From positions 4,925,345 through 4,989,344 of the forward strand of contig OU744451.1 in assembly GCA_916610825.1 (NCBI GenBank): a stretch of DNA of 64,000 bases. Direction: 5' to 3'. Positions 1 through 9,219 of this stretch are shown here, in pieces. The notes under the pieces were generated by a model. It saw only the letters and a list, made by a program, of their open reading frames with translations. It was not told the DNA's origin and ran no database searches. Both the position numbers and the translations under genes were made by a program. Source of the stretch: Haliclystus octoradiatus. Its lineage: Eukaryota > Cnidaria > Staurozoa > Stauromedusae > Haliclystidae. Every line of letters starts with the position of its first letter. The first letter of the stretch is position 1.

Positions 1-613
1 CTACGCCGGTCGCCCATTAGAGAAAATTCAGAAGAAAATTGATGGTTTTAATGATTTATTGATCAATTATATACGATGTATTAACTAGTAGACAGAGTCT
101 TGTCTGTAGAAGATGGCAAATTTTCCATTATTTTCAGACTGGCCCTGGAGCTTGTCAAAAAGCGCCATACTCTGTAGTCGGGGACAGAGTAGAAAAGAGT
201 GGACCCCACAATAATAATTCAGGTCTCTCGAGTCCATGTGTGTTGTAGCTGATTTGTGCCTCAAACATTTCAGAGGTTCTCTTTTTAACCAGATGTTGCG
301 TCGGGTCATTTCCACAATCTAGGAAATGCTTTTGAGAAATTGTTTTTGCTCTACCTTAAATAATGTCTAAACATGTCCCATTGATTCGCATTGACGTTTG
401 AAAAGTATAATTTGTTTATTAAATTGTATCAACACATAGGCTTTGATACCTGTAAAGGAAATATTCAGAGAAGATAACACATAGTACTATAATTATATAA
501 AAAATGAATTCAATATGCTAGAGTTGTATCAGTTTGCAAACAGAATACTTCTGTTCACATTTGCATTAATATTGTTATTATTGTCATCTGAAACATTGTT
601 TGTTAAATTTTAG

Positions 614-684
614 ATTTATCAGCAAAAGAGAGAAAAGCCCCACAAGAGGTAATTAATCAATTAATGGAAGTAGAAGATATGTAA
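614..684 (+). CDS. possible terminal coding exon of an unidentified upstream gene
   Basis: After an acceptor (…AAATTTTAG at 605–613) there is an open frame of 23 codons ending in TAA at 682–684. It reads LSAKERKAPQEVINQLMEVE followed by DM, with two leading bases at 614–615 completing a codon split by the intron. The composition (charged, amphipathic) looks like a genuine protein C-terminus. I do not recognise the family. The remainder would lie before the window start or in the first 600 bp. A donor-like GTAATT at 649 means it could instead be a 35-bp internal exon, for example of the L19 gene that follows, but its sequence does not match the L19 N-terminus I know. Confidence 0.35.
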
Positions 685-1708
685 CCTAATCATTATCCTG
701 GCAGTTTTGGTCCTACGAAAAGCAGTCCATGGACCTATGCTATTTGACGCCAAAATTGCTATGTAACAATTAAACAACAAGCCCGAGTTGGCTACCGTCG
801 AATAGTCACCGAGGTCCTCCGAGGTGACTATTCATGACGATAGACAACAAGGGCGAGTTGTCTAATTGTTTTAGTGGAAACCAACTAGTGGTACAAGCAA
901 AACATATCAAATATAAATTCTAACTATTTATTCGCTTTCTGCATAATTAATTTTGAATACAACCGTCAATCAAAGGCATCCATGACGACTGCAGGGTCGT
1001 GATTCGGAGGATGAATTTTAATTTGACTTGATTCAGATTTAATTTTTAAAATTAAACGGTTGGATATTAATACCGGCTACAAAATACAGCCCCACAAAAT
1101 AGCAAACTTGAGAAGGTAACATTGAGTATCTAAAAATACATATTGTTTGCAGTTTGTAATATAAAAGTTTGTTGTTTATAAGCTTTTGTTGACTAGCGGG
1201 CTAATTTATATCTGCAATAAAGTAGCGAGAAGTTGCGAGAAGATTGTTAAATAAGATTAAAATTGTATATGCATAGCTCACCATTGAACAACTTCATCTC
1301 ATATTTTGTTACTTGTTTTGTTTTCTCGGGGACGGAAATTACAATTTACTCTCGTAATTCGTATAAAATTTTGATTCAAAAACATTTGCGAATCGCTTGT
1401 TTACTTTTTGCAATTTGCAAGAGAACTTGCCAGCGTTCACTATGAGAAAATAGTGAACGATGGAGCAACCAATCAGAATGCAGATCATCGAATAGTACCC
1501 TAGTCGGTTTCGACTAAAAAATATTATATGTAATGTGATTTAAGTTGTCTTACTGATTGGACATAAGGCTCAATGCTGTACATCAAAGCTTTAAATAATA
1601 TAGGCTATAAAATATCAAGTCAAAAATCAATAATCAGGCAATCATATTTGAATAGATTGCCTGATGAGATTGCCTGATGATCGCCTTGGCAGCGTGAACT
1701 TTGAGTAG
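685..1708. other. non-coding interval upstream of L19
   Basis: Apart from the palindrome at 765–874 I see no gene here. The 5' exon of the L19 gene, carrying its start codon and mitochondrial presequence, should lie in or before this stretch, but I could not identify it. Short open frames at 1263–1445 have no recognisable features. Confidence 0.4.
765..874. repeat. imperfect palindrome / foldback element
   Basis: The left arm (CAATTAAACAACAAGCCCGA…) and right arm (…GTTGTCTAATTG) are inverted copies that meet at a GAGG/CCTC centre near 815–826. The outer ends read ACAATTA…TAATTGT. It looks like a short foldback MITE in intergenic or intronic DNA. No coding potential is seen. Confidence 0.55.
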
Positions 1709-4700
1709 CAAACATCATTGTCTTTGTTTGGGAAGCGTGCCATTGATAGATACTGCTGCGATCATTTGTTACAGGTTATAGATGAATCAACATTTAATCT
1801 CAGTGGATTAGCACGTCATCAAGTTGAAAAGAGCAGCCCTGTTGTTGATGTTGATGCACCATATGTATATCTTAAAGGAAGTCATAAGATACCTGCAGAT
1901 TCAAAGAAACCAAAACCTAGGTGAGATAATATCAAGAATGAGTAAAACATATGATTAAATTGCAGTTCCAACATTGTAGTGTGCAACATCATCATTTGCA
2001 GTGATGTTTTGGTGGGGGAACGCAGGGGAACGTTGTCCCCCATTACTTTCTCCGAGGGAACGACGTCCCCTCACTGTTTTCATTTGAAGTGAAGTTTTAT
2101 ATGTTCTTGTTCCGAATAATATTATCATCAATATTATCAGTAATAGAAGTATTATTTTCAAGGCAAACATCAGTGGCAGCAGTTTCTCGATTTTATTATT
2201 TATCTGAACAACGTTTCGGCTATTAAATATCTCTAGCCATTTGGTCCATTTTCAAGATAATAACTTCATATTTTAACAAGGAAATAATTAAATGACCCAA
2301 TAGATTATACTGAATTGCGTTTTGGCGATTAAATATCTCTAACCATTTGGCCCATTCTCAAGATAATAACTTCATATTTTAACAAGGAAATAATTAAATG
2401 ACCCAATAGATTATACTGAATTGGTTTGCTCTTGAAATGCACTACAGAGCTCTTGAAAGATTATAATTTTGGAAATTTTTCTAGGGGGCATGCCCCCATA
2501 ACCCCTTCAAGAATGGGACTTTGGCCCCTATGAAAATTGTGAGCCGTTCCCCCACTATTTGTTTTCAGAAAACCTCACTGACAATTGGTCTCTTTTGATG
2601 ATGGTGTTGCCTCTCTTTTCAATTGTAGAAGAGGCGGTATAGAGTCTCGAGTCATTTTGCTACACAATGAATTAAAGTCTCGGATCACTGTTTTTAGTAC
2701 CAGTGAAAGCATAGATGATACACTGGTGAAATTAGCTCTGGATTATTGGAGGATTAGCTCAGATGGCAGAGCAACCAACTTTTAGACTGGATATCTGATC
2801 AACTCTGGTTCAAATGCCCTAAAGCATGAAGGTCAACTCATCCTTGACTTTATCTAAAACATCAAATGAGTACTATCTAAGGATGGCGGATGGAGTGGTC
2901 CTGAGGGAATTGAATTGTTAGTAGCTGCAGCTGCTGATTGACAATCGAGGCCTATCTGCCATGAAATCTGTTGAAATTAATCTGCAGTGTCTCGACTGAG
3001 ATCAATAAAGATCATTTAGCTTCATTGCTCTTAAAAGAGCCACTTCTTTAGAAATAGAGGAGTGATACGGGGGCCTTGAGTAGGGCGATACCGTCTCAAT
3101 TACTACTATTTTTTACTACTACTAATGAACGCATAGGTGATGCGTAGGTGAAATTAGCCTGAACACATAACATCTAAATTGAAATGTTGTCGCTTTCTAT
3201 TTTGTTGATTTAGATATCTATGGGAAGAATTTACAGACAAAGGAGGCTTTCCATCATCACCTGAAGAAGCGTCTGTTGATTTATTTACATATTTAGAACA
3301 AAAAGATATTCACACAAGAAGATCAAAAATTGATATTCCAGTATTTTGTCCTGGTTCAATTGTTGCTGTGACAAGAGCTGACCAATTTGCCTCTAATGGA
3401 ACATCAAGGTTTGTTGTTATGAAATATTAAATATCTTTGTTTTACAATTGCTTGTTACAGTCAAACCTGTTATCATGGTCACCTCTATAAAGCTGTCTAT
3501 AGTGGTCACTCTTGCAATGTCTAAAATAGTATTTTCTATTGAATCAAACCTGTATATAAAGGCCACCTGTCCATAATGGTCAACTTATCTACCTCTCGTA
3601 GTTGGCTGTTATACACAGGTTTCACTGTAATAAACAAATAACGGTATGTGTGTGCAGGACCTTTTGTTTTTGCAAGACGTGTCATTGAAAATGTAGAGTA
3701 AACAGGAAACAACGGCTGTATAAATCAATATACCGTATATATAATAATAAAATTTATGTTTATCTAATAGCAGATAATATAGGGCTCTATGTCTTCATTT
3801 GACAGAGCGGTATATTTGAGTAAAAAATCTGTCTGAAGATCGCTGTGAAATGCGTGAAACTTAAGTAACAGTAAATAATGTGTATATTTTGACTCTTTCG
3901 CCATATATTATTATTATACCGTATATATATTTTTTTTTTTTGAGAAACAAAGCAAAGGCATACTGTAAAGACTTAGTACTGAAAGTTTCTTTACATTCAG
4001 AGCTGTAAAATAGGCAAACATTTCAAAATATGATTGTTTCATTGATTTACAAGTAAGTACATCACTTGTGAGTGAAAGGTATGGTGTTTTAGTCAAACCA
4101 TGCGAAATCAATCAAAATTCAAAATATTGCCATTTTGACACTATCATCATATAATACATTAAAACTCAACTGAATTGACATAGTATTTACTTAATCATAA
4201 AGGTGTGGGCATAACTAACTTGGACGTTAAAAACTTTTGAAATGACGCAAAGGGAGAGTATGATAGTTTTGTAGCCCTCTTGTCATTCGGACTGTGGTTC
4301 CAATTCTTGAAAAGTTAGTGATGGGTCCGCTTCATCGATTATTTTTTCGTGAATCGATTATGAAATTGTGAATTGATAAATCGTTATAAAAACTTGGTTT
4401 TTTTAGGGTTTTTTGTACAGTAAAATAGTTTATTATTTATATTGTGTTCTGTTCTTTCTAAATGTAGATCTTATTTGTTGAAAACAAAGCTTCTTTGATA
4501 TATTCCTTTGCAATCAAACGTTCTTCGAATAGGTTGTTTAATGTTTGTTTACATAGCGAACCATTGTAATTAAACTCCGTTAATTATTTGCCACGACATT
4601 TGACACCTATGTCTATTGTTATCATGAAGAGGTCATCCAGCGTCATGATAAAAACATTTCCGAAAACACGTGAGGGTAAGAATAATTTATTTTATTTCAA

Positions 4701-5822
4701 ATCATTCAAATTTATGCTCTTAATTCTAATTATAAACACAGTTTATTTTGGAATAATTACATGTGATTCAATATTTGCATGTTATTCTATTTTTTTTCAA
4801 TGAAGAAAATGGCATCGAAATATACTAGCGCTTTATACGAAAAACAAAAACACGAGACTGAAAAAATACAGATTGAAATACAAAATAACATAATAATTCA
4901 TTTTATTTATTTGATAGAGAAAACGCCATTGATGTAAACCTTATAATGAACAATTTCCGAAGAAATGAAATACAAAAGCCGTAAACTTTTTTTAAACTTT
5001 CAGTTGCTGATGACGTAAAAAACTCGGAAAACAATAGAGCTATTATTCTATCACGATTAATCGATTCTGAATCGATTCTTCTCTTCGATTCCTAGATCCC
5101 TCAAAAAACTGGATCGACCCATCACTATGAAAAGTGGATGATTGAAAATAACGTCGCTTCGACACTAAATATCTCCGCTTATACGCGTTCAAATTAAAAA
5201 ATCATTCTCACAATTCTTCATCGTTTTACTTTAGCTACTACTTCTACAAAAAACAGTTAAGGAGTTCATGAACAGTTTATGAACATTGGATGGCCCCAAA
5301 TTTTCATGAACTGTCTATGAAGGTTTATAAATTGGGGCCAAGGTTCATGGACTGTTCATGAAATGTTCATGAACTCTTGAACTGTTTTTTGCACTGGCAG
5401 CATCTGTGTTAAATTTTTTTAACTGTCATGTGCAAATTACTCTATTTTGTCGTGTTTTATTTAGGTTTGTTGGCATTTGTTTATCGATAAAAACATGGGA
5501 TAACAAAATGGGTGCGTCATTTCGTCTACGTAATGTCATTGATGGAGAACCAATTGAATATGTTTTTATGACACATTCACCATTGATACAAAAAATAGAA
5601 ATATTACGTCACGAAGCAAGACCATCGTTTGATATGATGCATTTAAGAGATTACCCGAAAGAAGATAGTTATGTATCACAGAATATGGAAGCGGAACCAT
5701 ATACAATAGAACCAAAACTATTTGTTCCTGCACCCGATCATACGTATCGTATTAAAAAATGGTTTAAAGGAGTTTTTAAACAAAAATCTGATCGCGTTGC
5801 TAAAGTTAAAATACCTAGATAA
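1709..5822 (+). CDS. MRPL19: mitochondrial ribosomal protein L19 (bL19m), 5' end missing
   Basis: Structural protein of the mitochondrial large ribosomal subunit. Three exons join in frame: 1709–1920 (or 1775–1920, since a better acceptor TTTGTTACAG ends at 1774), 3214–3408 and 5465–5822, ending in TAA. The middle exon has IPVFCPGSIVAVTRADQ, matching the family pattern IPEFYVGSILRVTTADP. The last exon has FVGICLSIK and SFRLRNVIDGEPIEY, matching FLGIC and TFILRNVIEGQGVEI, the bL19 beta-barrel. The C-terminal tail is basic (KKWFKGVFKQKSDRVAKVKIPR in part). A TAG at 1706–1708 lies in frame just upstream and no ATG precedes the conserved part, so a first exon with the mitochondrial presequence must lie upstream. 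It is tail-to-tail with the FAM162-like gene. Intron 2 holds a complete hAT element and several MITEs. The family call is confident; the 5' boundary is not. Confidence 0.85.
1999..2165. repeat. dispersed GGGGAAC-rich repeat (family I)
   Basis: A block with GGGGGAACGCAGGGGAACG followed by a segment ending near ATTATCAGTAATA. Related copies lie at 40885–41055 (same strand) and 22140–22275 (opposite strand). It is probably a short non-autonomous element; ends are not defined. Confidence 0.5.
2213..2424. repeat. two-copy tandem duplication, ~106 bp unit
   Basis: The unit from GGCTATTAAATATCTCTAGC to TTATACTGAATTG occurs twice back to back (2215–2320 and 2321–2424), with a few substitutions. The first copy is preceded by CAACGTTTCGGC, a motif type that recurs at 19397 and, inverted, at 49381. 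Confidence 0.75.
2747..3124 (+). repeat. tRNA-derived SINE, family 1, copy 1
   Basis: The tRNA-like head carries a pol III A box (TTAGCTCAGATGGCAGAGC at 2753–2771) and B box (GGTTCAAATGCC at 2809–2820). It is followed by a unique body and a tail GTCTCAATTACTACTATTTT. The same order occurs in reverse at 54370–54742 and again at 63685 to the window end. A roughly 37-bp imperfect direct repeat flanks it (2704–2740 and 3126–3162, both containing GGTGAAATTAGC), unusually long for a target duplication. Confidence 0.8.
3456..3629. mobile_element. pogo/Tigger-like MITE (family B)
   Basis: It starts TACAGTCAAACCTGTTATCA and ends CAGGTTTCACTGTA, so the ends are inverted repeats with TA at both borders, as in Tc1/mariner–pogo elements. 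It lies in intron 2 of MRPL19. No transposase is present. Confidence 0.75.
4316..5127. mobile_element. non-autonomous hAT-type transposon with perfect 8-bp target duplication
   Basis: The element begins TAGTGATGGGTCC and ends GACCCATCACTA (inverted). It is flanked on both sides by TGAAAAGT (4308–4315 and 5128–5135). Subterminal regions hold inverted ATCGATTA/TAATCGAT-type repeats. An 8-bp duplication and short inverted ends fit the hAT superfamily. The 812-bp interior has no transposase-like frame; the small open frame at 4588–4803 is hydrophobic and unremarkable. It sits in the last intron of MRPL19. Confidence 0.85.
5246..5396. repeat. palindromic TTCATGAAC MITE (family A)
   Basis: The ends are AAAAAACAGTTAAGGAGTTC and CATGAACTCTTGAACTGTTT. 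The interior is built from repeated TTCATGAAC and TGAACTGT blocks around a GGCCCCAA/TTGGGGCC centre. It lies directly upstream of the last MRPL19 exon. Confidence 0.75.
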
Positions 5823-6179
5823 AATATAATTGTTTTGATAATTAAAGAAGTAAATAACATATTGTATAATTATGTTAACTTGGATATCATTTTGAATTTT
5901 TTTTTTCAAAAGTAGGCTAATCAATGTTATCAATGCTAAGCATATATTTACCTAGTTAAGGAATTAAACTATTAAATTTTAAATTGTCCAGTGTCAATAT
6001 TATGAACAGTTTGAAGTTCTTGTAATTTTTGAACCATAAAAGCCCAATTAAAACGGACAATACTATATCTATTGTATACCGGTACATTAATATCTAGACC
6101 CATGCTTGATGTTATGTTTGCTTGATAAACATGTTACAAAGGAGATACTAGGCCTACACCAATTCACATATTTACATAT

Positions 6180-8882
6180 TCATTTCTTTTGTTCATTCGT
6201 TACAGCTTCTTCTTTATAACGATCAACATTCCTTATATAGACATTCTGTGTTTTGCTATCTCTTTTCCCAAGATACATTGCAAACATAGCCCCAGCACCA
6301 GTGAAAAATAATAAGAAAATATTTATTCCAATTCTTCGTCTAGAGTTGGCTTTCTCCATTGACGCATGGCTAAAAAGGAAGAAATAATTATACTTCCTGA
6401 TACGCAGTAGGGCTGTAAACAAAATCAAGATATCTCAAAGGCATAAAATTGACATGCGGCCTTTTGTGCTCAGTCTTGAAAATGGTGCGTGCACTGGGTC
6501 CGACAAAAGTGGGGATCCTGGGATCCTAGATCCCGGAAGGCTAGACAAAATTCAGAAGAAAATTGATGTTTTTAATGATTTATTGGTCAAACATCAACAA
6601 AAAAATTCAGAAGGAAATGTTAATGCCTCTAGGATTCCAGAAGGCTGAACCTTTTGTCGGACCCTGGGTGCGTGACACACTGATTCACAACACTACTTGT
6701 GGCTTGAGAAATAGCAATCACTTTTCAACCTTGAGCCAGCAAGGGGTGATATCTGACTCTAAAATTTTCTGGGAAAATCAAAACATTGTAATAACTACTT
6801 GGAATTTTGTTATTATAATGACATTAATCAGTAGAAAATTGTTTATTCTATCATCCGGTGAAATCTCATTTTAACAGGCCAACAAACAAATGAAATACAA
6901 GGAAAATAAAGAATTTATAGATTATTGATCACAAAACGGGTAGGCTACCAAATTTACAAACTAAACTGTTGATAAATTGTTATTTTTCATCAAAACTCAG
7001 AAAAGACTTTATATACGATGTATTTGTACCCATATCTAAATGTGTAAACAGTAGGCCTAAACAAAATATTTTCTTGAATGAAGCCGTTTGATTCGATGTG
7101 TATCTGATATTAATTTATTACGAGAACTAAGGTAATCAGGGTCCGACAAAATGTTTTACGTTCCGCAAACCTTAAATTTTTAGATAAACATTTGAGAAAT
7201 TTTACTGACATAAAAACTTGAAATCGAAACTTTATTTTAGCTTTATATCCAGCATTTTGCCTTTTCCTTCTGAATTTTGCTAGCCTTCCGCAAACTAGGT
7301 TTCCAAGTTTCCGGATTTTGTTGGACCCTGAAGGTAATGCCACTCATTTTGCCCTGGTGCATCGTTGCGCATTGATGTTGATCAGATGCGATCAGATCTG
7401 AAGTTTGATGGTTTTTCGATCTGAGCTAATTCTCCTTTAAATGCCAGGATCCTCACTTTGACCGTTCATGAACCCAGTGAATTTCTTCACAGGGTTATGA
7501 TTTTGGAAACCTTTCTATTGATCTTCATTATTATAAATAATATCATCAATCAATTGAATATTACCTGACTTCATCTCCAATTTTGTCAGCAGGAATTGTC
7601 TTTGTCAATACTAAAGTTAATCGATCTAATTTTGTTGGAATATGTTGCGGCAATGAAGATCTGACCTCATCAACTGTAAATAGATCATGGCAATCAATCA
7701 ATTTTATTTCAGACTTGGGAAACGATTAACCGTATTTGGATATTTAGCTGCTCAGGTTTTCGGAGCCGCCCGGAAACTCTTTAACCTGCGTTTTTAGCAT
7801 AAATCAATTTTGTTGACACAAATTTCCGTGAGCTCTCATCAAAAAGCGCCCTACTCTGAAACCTGCCTGATTGCATTTTTTGTTAAGCGCAGAGAATATA
7901 TTCTTGGCACATTTTCTTACATTGGTAATAAACTTTCTTAAAAATTTAATACATCATTCGCACTACAATGCAGTCAAGGAAAACTCCAGACTGCAGAGTT
8001 TGTAATGTGTGCAACTAAGTTATATTTCAAACAATATTTTAATAGTGCAGAAGCACTGTTTCTGTTGAACTTTTCTGCAGTTCTGTAGCTCGATTTAGTT
8101 GAAAACGTATAGAAAATTGTCAAAAACAATACAAAATGGGCAGCCAGAAAATGTCCACATTGATATTGACATTCTTGTTCTGTCGCTTAGATCTTAGCAG
8201 CGAACAGCGAACTTCAATTACAATCTGCTGGGGCTAACTGGCATACTGGCTTGGGGGAAGAAGGGGAAGTGTCGGAAAGTCTGTTTTCCTCTGCAGGAAA
8301 GCAGCTGATACCCCGGTCTGCAAAGCATGGCAGCTGCGCCTCCGAGATAAAAAATTTTCTAGTGATTGCCGCCCTTGAAGCTGCAGTTTTCATCGAAAAT
8401 CGGCAGACGGAAATTAATTTTTTGTCATGTTCTTCATAATTTTTGCTGAATCGATGGATTTGGCGCCCCTGGAGTCAAATTTAATCAGTTGCCACCCCGT
8501 CCATAACTGTTTTCGACGCTGACGCCCCTGAGATCTCATCGAGATTGCCATTATTTGCAGACTGACTGGCTGATACCTGCATTCATCTCCTACAAATTTA
8601 AATATGCAAGCAGTGAAACAGGGACTCGGGATCTCCCTTTTGTATTCAATTTGTATATGTATCAACCGGATCATATAACTTCATAGAATCATATGTCTCC
8701 TATTGTAAATAGGCCTACTAACCTTCATTTGATTGAAATCTGTAAAACTGACTCAAACCACCATGATTTGATTCTCTATTCAATATATTTTGATAAAAGT
8801 TATTTTGTTTTACGTTAGTCGTATTGACTTTTGATTTTGAAAACCACAAAGCTAACAATCTTCCTGATTTTGACCTGAACAT
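6180..8882 (-). CDS. FAM162: FAM162-family (UPF0389, DUF1075) mitochondrial inner-membrane-type protein
   Basis: Three minus-strand exons join with matching phase: 8882–8723 (phase 1 end), 7673–7565 (phase 2 end) and 6369–6180, giving 152 aa; human FAM162A is 154. The start ATG at 8882 opens MFRSKSGRLLALWFSKSK, a basic amphipathic presequence. A longer in-frame ATG at 8915 exists but gives an acidic start. Residues about 66–90 (HIPTKLDRLTLVLTKTIPAD) match the conserved family stretch around PTDFDKK–LVWTKRF. A single membrane segment (IGINIFLLFFTGAGAMFAMY, about 103–122) follows MEKANSRRR and precedes the family GKR motif. The human paralogue FAM162A is linked to hypoxia-induced apoptosis; no specific role is shown here. 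It shares a 337-bp divergent promoter with IRAK1BP1. Confidence 0.85.
6494..6667. mobile_element. hAT-type MITE (family C)
   Basis: Ends are TGGGTCCGACAAAAG and CTTTTGTCGGACCCTG, flanked by near-identical GTGCGTGCA / GTGCGTGAC. It lies in the 3' flank of the FAM162-like gene's last exon region, in intron 2. Confidence 0.8.
7137..7330. mobile_element. hAT-type MITE (family C) with perfect 8-bp target duplication
   Basis: The element runs CAGGGTCCGACAAAATG … TTGTTGGACCCTG and is flanked by AAGGTAAT on both sides (7129–7136 and 7331–7338). It is a diagnostic copy for assigning the family to hAT. It is intronic in the FAM162-like gene. Confidence 0.9.
7380..7440 (-). repeat. SINE family 1 head fragment
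   Basis: On the minus strand this reads as the tRNA-like head (GAGAATTAGCTCAGATCG…) of the SINE seen at 54370–54742 and 63685. Only the 5' head survives. Confidence 0.55.
8020..8225. repeat. old dispersed repeat, inverted relative to 29210–29395
   Basis: Segments such as AGTGCAGAAGCACTGTTTCT and GAAAACGTATAGAAAATTG recur as inverted, diverged versions at 29210–29395. The origin is unknown. It lies in intron 1 of the FAM162-like gene. Confidence 0.4.
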
Positions 8883-9219
8883 TTCTGAATTCCCAAAGTT
8901 GAAATTCAAATCCACAATTCAGTTGACAACCAACATAGGCACACACTATTAAACACCAATATATTGACTATGATACAGCTTATACGCAATTTACAGCTTT
9001 CCAGATATATATGCTTTAGTTTAACCCTTAATAGTCCCCTCTTGTTTCCTCTGAGGGCTGTTGAAGTTTTGAGTTATGAAACTTTTCTTATGATTTTTCC
9101 GTCCTCATGATCTAGCCTCATCTCATAAACTAAGACAGACAAATTTTCAAAATGTCCGGCGGTAAACAAAAATTTTGTTTTGAATAATTTGATTAATTTT
9201 CAAATTTAATCTATTTATA
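8883..9219. promoter_or_regulatory. divergent promoter region between FAM162 and IRAK1BP1
   Basis: Only 337 bp separate the two start codons, which point away from each other, so both genes probably share this promoter. I see no convincing TATA box or named factor site. The region is AT-rich near the IRAK1BP1 start. Confidence 0.5.

Noticed and set aside
1659-1690. CTGATGAG motif as a hammerhead ribozyme core
   Set aside because: No GAAA box or paired stems at the required spacing; CTGATGA here is part of a short direct repeat GATTGCCTGATGA.
4588-4803. Hydrophobic 71-aa open frame as a gene
   Set aside because: It lies entirely within the hAT element and has no neighbours or signals of a gene.
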